Made by a program: the position numbers and the translations under genes. A stretch of DNA of 64,000 bases. It comes from Helicostylum pulchrum. Lineage: Eukaryota > Mucoromycota > Mucoromycetes > Mucorales > Mucoraceae. Shown piece by piece: positions 12,066 to 24,589 of this stretch. The stretch spans positions 248,001 to 312,000 of the forward strand of contig JAIXMO010000012.1 of assembly GCA_025677825.1 (NCBI GenBank), written 5' to 3'. Under the pieces are notes generated by a model that ran no database searches, was not told where the DNA came from, and saw nothing but the letters and a program-made list of their open reading frames with translations. Within the stretch, counting starts at the first letter, position 1. Every line of letters starts with the position of its first letter.

Positions 12066-12724
12066 TTTTAAGTTTTTTTTTACAAGTAAAGAAGAAAAAG
12101 GGTAAAGATTTCTTATGTTTTTTTTGAGGCTGATTAAGAAAAAAAAAAAAAGTACTGAGATTTAAATGAAAAAAAAAGGTACGTGTATACACATAAAAAA
12201 AGAGTTGCTTCCATGCATTTGACAAACAAAAAAAGAGGAATTCCAAGTTTAAAGGTCTAGTTTTAAATGGTATTACAAGCTTGCATTTAAAGAGAGTTAT
12301 AGGCGTTATCAGCTGATTAAACTATACAAGTAATTATTTGTTTAAAAAAGAAAAAATATTCACACTATACAATTAGCTAAGTGTAGTGTCACACACTACG
12401 ATAAAAAAATATTAACGTGTATTTTATTTAAACAACAAACACTCACACTGGAAGGTTACTCAATGTAAACCTCCTTTTTTTTTACTCTTGTAACCCTTTT
12501 TTACACTTATGCAAATACATTAAACCAATCAAAGGGGCTTGTGTGACGTAAAATATGCCCTTATATTTGCTTTTCTTTCTTTCTTTCCTTTTTCTTCTCT
12601 CTTTTTCTTTAGTAAACACACACACACACCTTTTTTCTGTTGCTTTTTTTATTTTACTGTTAAAAAGAGAAAAATACACTTCTTTTCTTTTGAAAAAAAG
12701 AGGAAAGTCAATGAAAAGTGATAC
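12066..12724. promoter_or_regulatory. Divergent promoter region between the C2 gene and the Rim15-like kinase gene
   Basis: About 660 bases between two start codons on opposite strands. Long pyrimidine tracts (about 12560-12660, CT and T-rich with a CA run) precede the kinase start, which is usual for fungal leaders. I see no protein gene here; ORFs in this stretch are translations of the pyrimidine tracts. Confidence 0.55.
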
Positions 12725-12737
12725 ATGGAACAAGTAG
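12711..12737 (+). promoter_or_regulatory. Short upstream ORF overlapping the kinase start codon
   Basis: An ATG at 12711 opens an eight-codon ORF (M-K-S-D-T-W-N-K) that stops at TAG 12735-12737. It overlaps, in another frame, the predicted kinase ATG at 12725. If the transcript starts upstream of 12711, ribosomes would meet this ATG first, which could reduce kinase translation. The transcript start is not known. Confidence 0.45.
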
Positions 12738-15700
12738 CTCCTCGGTCAGACGACGTAACACCTATTAACAACTCCACACCTTCTTCTGTCAAGCGATTTC
12801 TCAAGTCTACTCATACCCACTCCGCGTTCGTTTCTGTCAGTCATATTACGACGTCAGCCGAAATAACTATACCTATACCACTCTTCTTATCCAAGCGACA
12901 ACAAAGTTTTTCCTCAATGTCTTCTTCAGAAGATCACGCTTCTTCTTCACAATTACCACCATTAAACAACGAAAAGAAAAAGTATTTTTTTATACCAACC
13001 AATAACAGTGACGAATATGCTTCTAGTCCTGGTAGCGAATCCGATATTTTATCCTTATCAAGAACACCGCCACATTCTTCTTCTGTATTTGCTCAGAGGT
13101 TTGCAAACAGTCCTCCTCCTGCTGGAAGCGGTGCCAAATTTATGAGGAAATCAAAAAGAACTAGTTTAATTGTAGACGGTCAAACTGATTCTATACCACC
13201 AAATACTCCAATTAGTTTACCTGAATCAATTAAATTTAATAATAATAGAAATGTTGTTATAGATAAACGATTGTCTGGTATTGACGATAATAAGTCAGGT
13301 TCCATTTCTAAATTACGTGAAAATAGATTACCATCACCAAAGTTGTTTGAAGAAGCTCATCATATCCAGCATAATAGAAACTCTTCTATATCTTCTATAT
13401 TAACAGACAACATTAGTAACATTTCTTCCGATGGATATGAATCTTCAAATGATTATGATTCTATGTCCAACAAGTGTGAGTTTTTTCTTTCTTTTTTCTC
13501 CGTTATTATAATAAACAAAATTCATTCCTTTTTTTTTATTAGTTTGTAAACAAAGGCGTAAGTCGTCTGGAAGTGTGCTTCGAAATATGTCAAGCGCAGA
13601 TTTTATAGACGATAATACGACGACGCAATCGATCAATGGATTACCAGAATACCAACAATCAATTCAAAACTTTGTAAAGCGACAATTATCAAATACTACC
13701 ACAGCAGCAGCATCAGCATTATTAGAAGCTGATAAAGATGTGATTGAAATTGACCTTGATGAAGAAAGAAGAGATATCTTGTATAATGAAAATCATACAA
13801 CAAATGATGGCTATCAATCTCCTGTATACCCAGCCTTATTTTTAAATGATATGATTGGTGATAATGATGAGGATTCCAGTAGTGAAACAGATGTTTTTTA
13901 TGGATGTACGTCTGCTTATGAAGGAGAAAAAGGAGATTATTTTAGTTTATGCACCTACACACAAGGTAAAAAAAAAAATCTATTTTATTGTATTACTGTG
14001 TTTACTAATAAAATAGATATATACTTAGCTGCAGAGGCAAAAAGTGTACCGATTAGACGCAAAACCTTACCTAGTTCAAATTCATTTGCCAGCAAGTTAA
14101 AACTATCACGGTCCACTAAAATTAGAAAATGGTCAGGCTATGATCAGGCAGATCCAAAATGGATTAATTGGATGGATGAATCACTAACGGTTGATCCTAA
14201 AATTACAGGTTGGTGGAACTCTATTCAGCAAAGTAAAGTCTTTAATTTACAAGAACCACCACCACCTGCGCAACACAACAATACCAATCACATGGTCGAT
14301 TCTCATTATCAATTTCCTGATTACAACAGTGACGATGACTATATTTCGGATAATGTTACACCACCTCCTGCTGTATTAAAATCAACAACGCCTACTCGTT
14401 CTACATTCCGATCTTCTTTCCCACCCGCTATTACTAGTACCAGTGGTGGTATTGGCTATCGTTTTAATACAAACAAACACCCATTCTCTCATTTCGGCGA
14501 TAGCTTTGATTCTTTTAACGGAAAACGTAAACCAAACGATATCAACTGTCCCAGGCACACAATCAAATCAAGACTACAGTCTGCTAAATACGCTTGTAAT
14601 TCTGAACTACGTCGTATTATCGACGGCTTAAACGAATACGTTGAAAACGGATTACTCTATTTTGAAACCGTAGATGATGTGTTCAATCACGAGTCAGATG
14701 AAGACCTAAAACAATTCGAACCCTTTATAGATCAAGACTTGGTAAAATGGGATGAATTAAAAGACAATAATAATAAACAGCAAAGACAAGATGTTATATC
14801 AATCGTTACTGAAGACTCTTATAAACCAACTCCCTTTATATTAAAGTTACAAGACTTAATTTGCTTGGCCCAAAGTGTACTAGATACTGATTTGGAAGTA
14901 TTTTTGGATAACCCCGGCGCTTGTGCGGATACAGTTTCAAGTATCCAAGAGGTTGGCTTGGAGTGGGATTATAATAAGGAATGGCCCTGTAAAGAATGGC
15001 ATCTTCGTTTGCTGCTAGGTGTAGCCGCCTTTAATAGAATCGTCGAATGGTGGCAGATGGAAAGAGACTTTTGGGCTACGCCTTCTTCTACTTTAACACC
15101 AACTACTACAAACTCGACAAGTACCACAACCACTGTAACACCGTTATTCAAACCTCTTTCCATTCATTCATTGTCTCTGCCAGTGCAACAAGAGAGTAAT
15201 TTCTCATTTGGTATACTGAATAATACTACTACTACTCCTGCCTCTGATGATAATGGTCGCACAACAGCACCATTAGCAAGAATGCCTCGTACACGCGACA
15301 ACAGTGTCATGTCTACATTTATGCAAAATGACGATGAATGTCAATTACAAGAAGAGGCAGAAATCGGCCAAAGTAGTACCATTGTCATGGAACTATCTCT
15401 TACTCCAATTACTGTTCAATACCTAAGTCCTGTTTGGCACGATGTTATCGGGTACGGAGACAAAGAAAAAAAAATACTTTTTAGTTACCTGTTTTTTTTT
15501 AAACAATTTTTTTTTTTTTTAATATAGTACGCAACCTCAGTCTATGATCGGTTTAGATATTTCTCAATTACTTTCAAACGACGATAAAAATGTATTTGCA
15601 ACAGCCACAAAAGAAATGATAGCCGATGAATCTAAAACCGTAGAAGTAGTCTTTCGAGTACTGACAAACGATTCCAAGAAACCCTTTGAAATGGAAGGTA

Positions 15701-18700
15701 AAGGCATGTTAATGTACAACCGTGTCACGAGTGAGCCCAGTCATACCATGTGGGTTGTAAAGTCCGTTGGCTCCAGAAGGTGGTCTATCTTGGAACCCAA
15801 CCAGATCAATTTACCTCAAGATGATATTATCATTGACGATACCGTACCGAATTTACATACTCATCCTTTATTTACCGACTCGCCTGTTTCGCCTGCCATT
15901 AAAAATATTCAGAACGTCGCAATGAGAAGAGCCGTGTCGCAAGGCGGTATACCAGTTTCAAGAAGCTTAGATGATGCAGATCATTTGTTGATGATTGCAC
16001 CCGCGCTTTGTAATATTTGTGAAAAGTTGGTAGTTGCTTCGTTCTTTGAACAGCATTCCGAATTGTGCGTGGAGATACACAGAGCAGAAATGGATGTCAT
16101 AAACTGTAACGACAGCTTAACTGAACTCAAACACTACGTACAGAGGTTATGTGATTTAACTAAATCCGAAGTGGTCGAGCTTGAAAGTAACCCTCATCAG
16201 CTAGCGGAAACTAATGACGAGGAAGACGATTTAGCTAGTATCAATAGTGATCAGGACTCTATCTTTGGTGAAATGTTACCGTTAGATGAAGATAAAGCCT
16301 TACCGCTTGAACGTAAAAGAGCTGAATTGGAGAAATACGTTTCTTTATTAGATATTATGAACGTCGCTTTATCGATTGCTACACCAGGTAGTCACGACGA
16401 CGAAGACGAATTGAAAAACTCAAACGAGATCGTAGAAGAGGATATGTGCGGTCATCATTCACCTAGACTTCAACAATCCCCCTTATCCAAGAAAAAAATC
16501 ATTTCCATCTTGTACTGGAGAGCCCCCTCAGCCGATGATACGGATACAGCCTCTTTAATCTTGGATACCGAAATGATCATCAAATCCAAAGTAGACGCTG
16601 TGAATCGAATGCAAGATTGTTTAGAGTACAACGAAAGAACCAGAAACGACTTTCAACAAAACGTCATTGGAAATAACGAATGGTCTGAATTCGTACCGCA
16701 AAAGAACGAGCAAACTCACACCGACAACCCTGCCTCAGATACCGTCGTAGCAGTAGACACGGAACCAAAACCAGAATCCCCTTTGAAAGACGTTATTGAA
16801 GAAGAAAAGGGGAATTACAATATTAAAAAAACCATCTTTAAAAAAATCAAAGACTGGAAATCGAAAGGAAGACGTAACAATAACGGCAAACAATCAAAAC
16901 GGCTTAGGCGTAAGAACGGTATACCTCCACCTGTTACTACTACTACCGCTGCTGCTTCAACTACTACTAAGTCCTCTTCAACACCAAAGATTGTGGAAAT
17001 GGAAACCATTGAGACGCCTTCAGCTTCACCTCGATTCCAGACCGCCAACAATATACCTCCTCCAAGAAAGAGTAGTCTCACCAACCAGCAACGGATCCAG
17101 TCTTCCGGGAGCAGTACGCCGCTTGGAAAATCCCCACTGTCTCCTTTACCCGGCTCCATCACCTCTACTCGACCTGTCGCTCCTAGTATCAAAGACTTTG
17201 ATATTATCAAACCCATCAGTAAAGGTGCATTTGGATCCGTGTTCCTTGCCAAAAAACGAGTTACTGGTGATTACTACGCCATCAAGTTTTTAAAAAAGTC
17301 AGACATGATTGCCAAAAACCAAGTAACCAACGTCAAAGCAGAACGTATGATCTTGATGGCTCAAACCGACAGCCCCTACGTAACCAAGCTCTACTACACG
17401 TTTCAATCCAAGGATTACCTGTACTTGGTTCTCGAGTACTTGAACGGCGGTGATTGCTCCTCGTTAATCAAAGTGCTTGGTAATTTACCGTGTGATTGGG
17501 CGCGTAATTACCTAGCTGAAGTTACCTTGGGACTATCGTACCTGCACGAGAAGCAAATCATTCACAGAGACCTTAAACCGGATAACTTGCTGATTGATCA
17601 AAACGGTCATTTGAAATTAACTGATTTTGGGCTATCTAGAATAGGCTTTTTAGACCGCAGAGTTCGTGACGAGTTATGCAGTGGTCCCGTCTCTTTATTG
17701 CCTTCATCACCTGCTCCTTCTCGATCCGGCACACCGCCTCAATCCCCCTCTACCGCCGCTGCCATTTCCAACGGAAAACTATACAAGCATTCTTATTTCA
17801 GTCTGTTGTTCGATAGAGACAGAAACAGACGTGGGTCGCTTGCTAGTTCTACGTCTGGTGGCGAACCTGTAAGCACGCCCGTTGAAACAGGTTCTTCCAG
17901 TAGTAATACAATCAGCAGTAGTGGTGCACCCGTATTACCGTTACACATGCATGATGAACTGAATAATAATGCAAATAGTAGTGCTACTGTAGGAACTAGA
18001 CGTCAAAGGACTAGTTCTGGTTTATTGTCTTCCGGTTTAACAACACCTGTCTTTGTACATGCGTCTCCTCCGGTGATGATGATGGAACACGGTGATAGCG
18101 AAGTAAGACAAGAACAAGCAGTAGGTACGCCAGATTATTTAGCGCCTGAAAGTATTTTAGGTACTGGTCAAGATTCCATGGTAGATTGGTGGGCACTCGG
18201 TGTTATCTGTTACGAGTTTTTGTACGGGTATCCTCCGTTTCATGCAGAGACACCTGATAAAGTGTTTGAAAATATCTTGTCCCGAAATATTGATTGGCAT
18301 AAAGATAAAATGGATTTACCGGATGAGGCGTTTGACTTTATGGAACGCTTGCTTACCATGGATCCTAACAAACGGTTAGGTCGAAAGGGCCCCGAAGAAG
18401 TACGTCAGCATCCGTTTTTTAAGGACTTGGATTGGAACAAACTCTTGACCGAATCGCCTTCTTTTATACCGCAGCCTGTAAATGAAGAAGATACTGATTA
18501 TTTTGATACCAGAGGTGCTACGATGATGGGCCAAGACAACTTGCAAAATTTAGTCATGGAAGAGATTAAACGGGCTAAAGCCATTATTCATGAACAAAAT
18601 CCAGAAAAAATTTCGTTAATTGATTCAGAGGAAATAAAGGCCTTGGATGATGCCGATTTCGGAACTTTTGTGTATAAGAATTTACCCGTTTTAGAAAAGG

Positions 18701-19744
18701 CCAATGAAGATGCCATTCGAAAGATTAGACATGAACGGATAGTAGCAAGTACTTCATCAACAGCTGTTGCTTCTTCTTCGCCTTCGTCTATTTCTGCAGA
18801 AAGAGCTGCTTTACATCGTTCGGCCCCCGGTATATCGAGAAGAAAGAGAAGCTCGATTGCAGATACCTTTAGTTCTAGAAGTTCATCTAGTAGCAGTGTC
18901 TCGCCACTACCGTCGTCACATCCAGCCTCTTCAACTTCTTTACCAAGTACACCTCCGCGGACGCTATCTCCATCTTGCTCTTCAAGTACCGTTACCACCC
19001 CTTCGTACCGTAAATCTATAGATACCGTACACCAATTACTAAGTCATGTTGAAAAGTTCCGCAAAGAAGATAATGCCCCGCAACGCGTAAGGTCTATTTC
19101 TTCTCCTGGAAACCGAGTCGCTATACTATCCTCACCCTCATCCTCCTCCTCTCATCATACTGGATTAATACCCATACCTCTTCAAACACATCCTTTAGAT
19201 ATTGAAAGAACCGGTTCACCTAAACCAGTCAAGGTTTTAAATTGTTTGATTGCAGATGATAATCCAATCAGTTGTAAGATTTTAGAGACTATTTTACAGC
19301 TGTTGCAGTGTAGATGTGTTATTGTTCGGAATGGTGCTGAAGCTATTCGGTGTGCTATGGGTGATAAAGTCCAGTTTGATTTTATATTTATGGATATACG
19401 AATGCCTATTAGTAAGTAAAAGTTTTTGTATGTATATGTGTGTCGAGTAACTAAATTTTTTTCTTCGTCTTTAATTAGTTGATGGTGAAGCAGCTTCAAG
19501 AATGATTAAATCTACAAATAACATTAATAAGCATACTCCCATTATTGCAGTGACGGCATACGAAGGGACTCTGCAGTTCACAGGAATCTTTTACTATACT
19601 CTTAATAAGCCGGTGACAAAAGAAGGTGTGCTTCGGTGTATTCGACCACTGGCGGATTCTACGTGGCCTAATTCTTCGGTTCCTTATTTTGGTACTTCGC
19701 CTCAAAGCGCGTCTCAGTTAAATAACAAACCACAATTTATGTGA
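12725..19744 (+). CDS. Rim15/Greatwall-type serine/threonine protein kinase with PAS and response-regulator domains
   Basis: Five exons (12725-13475, 13543-13965, 14029-15451, 15528-19411, 19479-19744) encode about 2248 residues, longer than yeast Rim15 (about 1770). Order: a disordered Ser-rich N-terminus; a PAS-like region near residues 845-960 (LSPVWHDVIG, MIGLDISQLL); a CNIC...HSELC zinc-finger-like motif near 1027; an AGC-type kinase domain from about 1419 (GAFGSVFLAKK, YYAIKF, HRDLKPDN, DFGLSRIG); an insert of about 165 residues before VGTPDYLAPESILG; a C-terminal extension (FIPQPVNEEDTDYFDTRGA); and a receiver domain from about 2098 (IADDN, FIFMDIRMP, LNKPVTK). The long activation-segment insert is the Greatwall/Rim15 hallmark. 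Rim15 acts under nutrient signalling, phosphorylating endosulfine proteins to restrain PP2A-B55 on entry to quiescence. The role here is inferred from the family. Confidence 0.95.
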
Positions 19745-20069
19745 GTTGTTTTTGTTTTTTGTTTTTTTTTATTTTGTTCATGTTCTCTTAAAGAATACAT
19801 ATATTTATATTGTGTCAATTGTAATAAAGTATACAAGCGTCTTTAAATAAAAAAGAAGTTTTTTTTTCTCGCAAATTAAAGAATGGTACTATGCATTTTT
19901 TCTAGTTATCTCGTAAAAAAAAACTCCATATTCATTATGTATTAAGTTTCCGTTATAATATGTTACCATAGACATGAATTCATGTGAATAAGTAATTAAG
20001 TAAATAATTTATTAATTAATAGTACAATTTTAAGATAATTAAGTTAAGTGCTGTTGTTATTGATGTTGC
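19745..20069. other. Intergenic region between convergent kinase and GH3 genes
   Basis: Only 3'-end type AT-rich sequence. The part next to the GH3 stop (about 19970-20069) is recognisably related, inverted, to the sequence after the first GH3 stop (about 1364-1465): both share an ATTGTACTATTA and ATTCACATGAAT-like stretch. Confidence 0.6.
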
Positions 20070-22356
20070 TTAGAGAGTGAAGCTGGAAGACTTGCGGATA
20101 TCACGACTGGAGGCGCCAATGTTAATAGTGAATTTACCGGAAGGAATGACCCAAGATTCAGTAGCTTCATCCCAGATACTAAGCTCGGTCTTGGTAAGCT
20201 CAATGTCAACATTTTCCTTCTTACCCTTCTTCAAGAAGACCTTTTCGAAACCACGAAGTTGTTGAGGAGGAGAACCGGCGCTCTTGGGGAAAGAAAGATA
20301 GGCTTGAACAACTTCAGCACCATCAACATGACCAGCATTCTTGATAGAGATAGATACCTTAACAGTAGCATCCTTAATAGTCTTCTTGTCCTTCTTGTCA
20401 TAAGAAGCCTTGGCCTTGACTTTCAACTTACTATAGTCAAACTTAGTGTAAGATAAACCGTAACCGAAGGGGAACAAAGGTTCAATCTTGGCGTGGTCAA
20501 ACCATTTGTATCCCATAAGTAATTTTTCTTCATATTCAAACGCAAGGTCTTGACTGATACCGGCATTGTAATCTTCTTCCTTCTTGGCAATAGTGTAAGG
20601 GAGACGACCAGAGGGGTTGACCTTACCAGTAACTACATCTGCAAGAGAGTTACCAGATTCTTGACCGGGAAGACCGGGCCAGAGAACAGCCTTGATGTTA
20701 GGATGGTTAATCCAAGGCATAAGGACAGGTCCAACAGCATGGATGACAACAATAGTGTTCTTGTTAGCATCAGCAACAGCCTTAATCTATAATACGAAAA
20801 AATAAATTGTTTAACATTTTTTTTTCTAAAATGAATACCATTTTTTTTTTAAAAAATCTTACCAAGTTGTCGCCGTTGTGCCATAAAGTGATGTTATTAC
20901 GGTCACCAACGTTACCATCAACAGTAATATATTCTTCTCCAGAATCAGCGTTAGAGAAAACGAAAGCGTAATCAGAGTCCTTGGCGACTTCAGCAGCCTT
21001 TTCGAGATTCCAATCGTCAGCAGTAGATTTAACAGCAACCTTCTTACCGAAAGCATCGGTAAGACCAGCAAGAGGATCGATGATGTAAGGGTAGTAAGTG
21101 GTACCAGAACCCCAACCTTGTGCCAAAGTATAACCGGTACAACCATGATCAGCACAGTTGAATAACTCAGGATCAGTAATAGAATCAGAGCCAATAACAG
21201 CAATCTTCTTGACCTTCTTGGGATCGATAGGAAGAGTGTTTTCGACATTCTTGAGGAGAACATTAGAGGCAGCACCCATCTCACGAACAAGTTTCTTGTG
21301 GTTGGATTGAACGTTAACATAAGGAGCCTTTTCCATATGGAAGGAGTCAAGGGTAGTCTCAGGGTGGCCCTTGTCTTGCTTCATCTTGTACCAAGAGGCA
21401 ACAATACGCATAGCCATGTCAGTAGCGCGTTCTTCAGGGACCTTACCAGCTTCAACAGCATCAGTCAAGTTCTTACCAAAATAAGTACCAGTGTTTTCAT
21501 TGTTCATGTCAATATCACCAGGCATAGTCATATCAAGACCATTGTTAGCAGCGTCGACAGTAGTATGAGTAGCTCCCCAATCAGAGTGAACGAAGCCCTT
21601 GAATCCAAGCTCTCCCTTCAAGACAGTGTTCATGAGATAATCATTTTCACAAGCATAGGTAGCATTAGCCATGTTATAAGCGCACATAATCGAACCAACA
21701 CCAGCTTCGACAGAACGAGCGAAAGGCCAGAGATAGATTTCATGCAAAGTTCTGGAATCAACATCAGAAGAACTTGTGTGTCTGTTGGTTTCTTGTTCGT
21801 TAAGAAGGAAATGCTTAGCGGTAGCAATAACACCTTGTTCTTGAATACCCCTAACAGTTTCTTCGGCCAAGACACCCATAAGAAAAGGATCTTCTCCTCC
21901 AGCTTCCCAACCGCGACCACCACGAGGATCTCTCATGAAGTTCATGGCAGGACCCAATTGAACATGGACACCCTTACCTTTGAATTCTTTACCCATATAT
22001 TCGGCACGTTCACGAATGGCTTTTCTGTCAAAAGAGGCAGCAGCGTTGATACCAGAGACACCAGACGTGACGTTATTGGCAAAACGAATACCAAGAGGAG
22101 CATCTTGTAAGCAGAGAGAGGGGAAGTCGGGGTTAGTAATGGCGTATGTGTTACCAACACAAGCACCCTTCATCCATCCGGAACCAGTAGTAATGGCAAC
22201 CTTTTGTTCAAGAGACATTTGGCTAACAAGTGCCTCGGCCTTGTTATAGGCTGCGTCCCAAGAAAGAGGCTTAACCTTGGCTTCAACAAGTGTAGTAGCG
22301 GCGTTAGCAGCAAACAAAAGTGTAATTGCTGTTGTAGAAAGAGATGGAAGATGCAT
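20070..22356 (-). CDS. GH3 family beta-glucosidase, complete and probably secreted
   Basis: Exons 22356-20863 and 20786-20070 encode 736 residues, a normal size for this family. The N-terminus is a signal peptide (MHLPSLSTTAITLLFAANAA). The GH3 N-terminal barrel follows: KVAITTGSGWM, VQLGPAMNFMRDPRGGRGWE, ATAKHFLLNEQETNRH, SIMCAYN, and the nucleophile loop GFVHSDWGATH with the catalytic Asp near residue 259. The GH3 C-terminal domain and a fibronectin-III-like domain complete it. It should release glucose from cellobiose and other beta-glucosides outside the cell. The intron position is the same as in the partial paralogue at the left edge, and exon 2 is the same length in both. Several NxS/T sites suit a secreted glycoprotein. 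Confidence 0.97.
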
Positions 22357-24299
22357 TATAAAAAATAATTATTTTGATAATAATGAAAAAAAAACTATGG
22401 AGAGAGAGAAAATTGGCTGCATTTTATATGATTTTTTTTAAGGTTTTAACTGAATGTCGAGTATAGTTCCCACAGTAACAGGGTATTATTAATAATGTTA
22501 AAAAGGTACTATAGACTGTAAAGATAATTGAACGTATATTACTCGCAGCTAAGGAAAGTTACTTGTAGGACTAAATGTTAAAAATGAGTACGAAACGTAA
22601 TTTTTTTTTTTTTTGCAGGAACTTTGTTTCCCCCCCCCCCCATTTATCTACTATTTTAACAGTTTTTATTATATGCATTATTTTTTCTTAAAAATACAGT
22701 AAGCTTTATTATACTAGAGTTCATAGACGTTACGCAATCTGTTCGAGTGTCAGATTTTTCTTCTTCAGGTTAATGATCTCGTATTCGAACTAAAATTAAT
22801 GCGTATATATTTTTGATGGGTTTAAAATCTCGCCTGCTGCTTTTTCCAAGAGGAAAACCGGATATCAGCGTGTAACGATAAAGCGGGACAAATAAGAAAT
22901 ATGGTTCCTGAGAAAACAAAACAGCGGGACCAAAGCTCTTCCAGTAAAACCAGTACGAAAGGAAAAAAAAAAAGGCCAATACCATTTATTCTCATGCAAT
23001 AGGTTAAGCTTCATCATCTCATATTAAATCTCTGGGTACCGTTCTTGACTGCTTTTTAGTAATTATTAGTACAAAGATGTTAACTTATGAATATTCTCTA
23101 ACAAACAAAATAATATAAAAAAAAAAACTGTTATTAATTAATACTGCATTATATTAGAGAATAGCACGTACGTTGGTAACTAACTACTGTTTATTTTTTA
23201 TTTTTACGCGGATAATTAATGATCAAAAGTCGATCCGTATCCGCGGATTTGAGAGCACATATTGTGTGCGACGCCAGTGATTATAGCTTATGTCATATTT
23301 CTAAGGGTTTAAAATCATAAAGTAGTTAGATTCTGCAACATCCAGCTTCCCACGACACTGGAAAAGAATTAACGATTCTTTTCCAGCATAAAAAAAAAGC
23401 TATCAAATTAACTTATACTGTGCTAGTATTGAAACTTCGTAACAGTCCGGCTATCCGGGATATTATACTCTGGAGCGTGAAGTTTAAATGTTTACTTCGT
23501 AATAGGAGCTAAACCCCCACAAGTAGTATTTTTTTTTTAATAAAAAAAAAATCCGGGAAGGAGGAGATGTAAGGACAAGATGGGAAAAAAGTCTCCCACA
23601 TGTAGCGAAATAAGTATGAAATTATAGAATTAATAGAAGTTTTCCTTTGCATTTAAGCTATAAATTATATGTATACGAATGAGTACGCTTACAACTGTAA
23701 CTTTTAACCGCATACTTCTATCCGTCGTATTGTATGTAATTTTGTTACAGCAAAATAGAGAAAGTCTTTATCAAACTAAAATATAAGGGTATATCGTCTC
23801 GATCTCTAGAAAAAATTATACCGCGGTGTAACATCATATGAGCCAAATGTTACGATCATCTTATTAGTTCACGTATTCCCGAGTTTATTTAATCTTGGGG
23901 AGATTTCTGTAACCCTTACCTTTGGCGGTAGAATCTTTTATGGGGTAATTTTTAATAAGTTTATGAGCGCAATAAGCAAGTTTTAGGTAGAAATAATATC
24001 AAGTACCCTGAAAAAAGAAATCAGATCGAGCTCGCTAACTTACTAGGAAGTTAAGAGTAGTAGTGGTATATTATTTAAGCAAAAACAACGCGGTTTTATT
24101 ACTCTTAGTTGCAGTAGTTTTGTTGTCAAATATCTTGATAAATCCACCTTAACTTGGTTAGAAAACTTATATTTTTGTACTTAAATTATTTTTAAGTATA
24201 TTTGATGTGCATAGAAATCCTTTTATTTACATACTATATGTATTGATGCAGTTTAAAATAAAAAGTATGAACTTTGGGGGAGGGGGGTTAAGTCTTCGG
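22357..24299. other. Gene-poor interval upstream of the complete GH3 gene
   Basis: About 1.9 kb. It should contain the GH3 promoter (just right of 22356; CT/AG-rich leader). I see a 12-base C run at 22630-22641 and a perfect hairpin at 23358-23386, but no ORF with convincing composition or splice structure. Confidence 0.5.
23358..23386. repeat. Perfect 12-bp inverted repeat with 5-base loop
   Basis: Left arm 23358-23369 (CTGGAAAAGAAT) and right arm 23375-23386 are exact reverse complements around the loop TAACG. It would fold into a strong hairpin in RNA or DNA. It is followed by an A run. It lies in an otherwise empty interval, and no tRNA or known ncRNA fold is apparent. Confidence 0.8.
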
Positions 24300-24533
24300 G
24301 GAAGGCGACGATTGTTTTTTTGGAAGGGATGTGTATTGATGTTCTCAAAGGTCTATCAAATTCTGATAACACCAAGTTAAAGTTATAACGCGAGTCCTTC
24401 GTTCTTGGCGCGCGTCTTACCGGACCACCAACAGCGAGTTGAAAGGCTTCAACGTCAAAGTCATCATACTCTACGTTTACTTTTTTTTTTGTTAAGGATA
24501 TCTGTCAAATATCCGAGTAAGATCTCTGCATTG

Positions 24534-24589
<56 letters not shown>

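Noticed and set aside
12725..13549. Kinase exon 1 read as a separate 274-residue protein
   Set aside because: The frame continues across a consensus intron (GTGAGT at 13476, AG at 13541-13542) into the kinase; the last codons of the unspliced ORF are intron sequence.
21298..22110. 270-codon open frame on the plus strand opposite GH3 exon 1
   Set aside because: It is antisense to a clearly coding exon with strong codon bias, which often leaves the opposite strand open. It has no leader, domain or splice logic of its own.
23358..23386. Hairpin considered as part of a tRNA or a terminator
   Set aside because: No cloverleaf, anticodon loop or Pol III boxes around it, and fungal Pol II genes do not use intrinsic terminators. 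Kept only as an inverted repeat.
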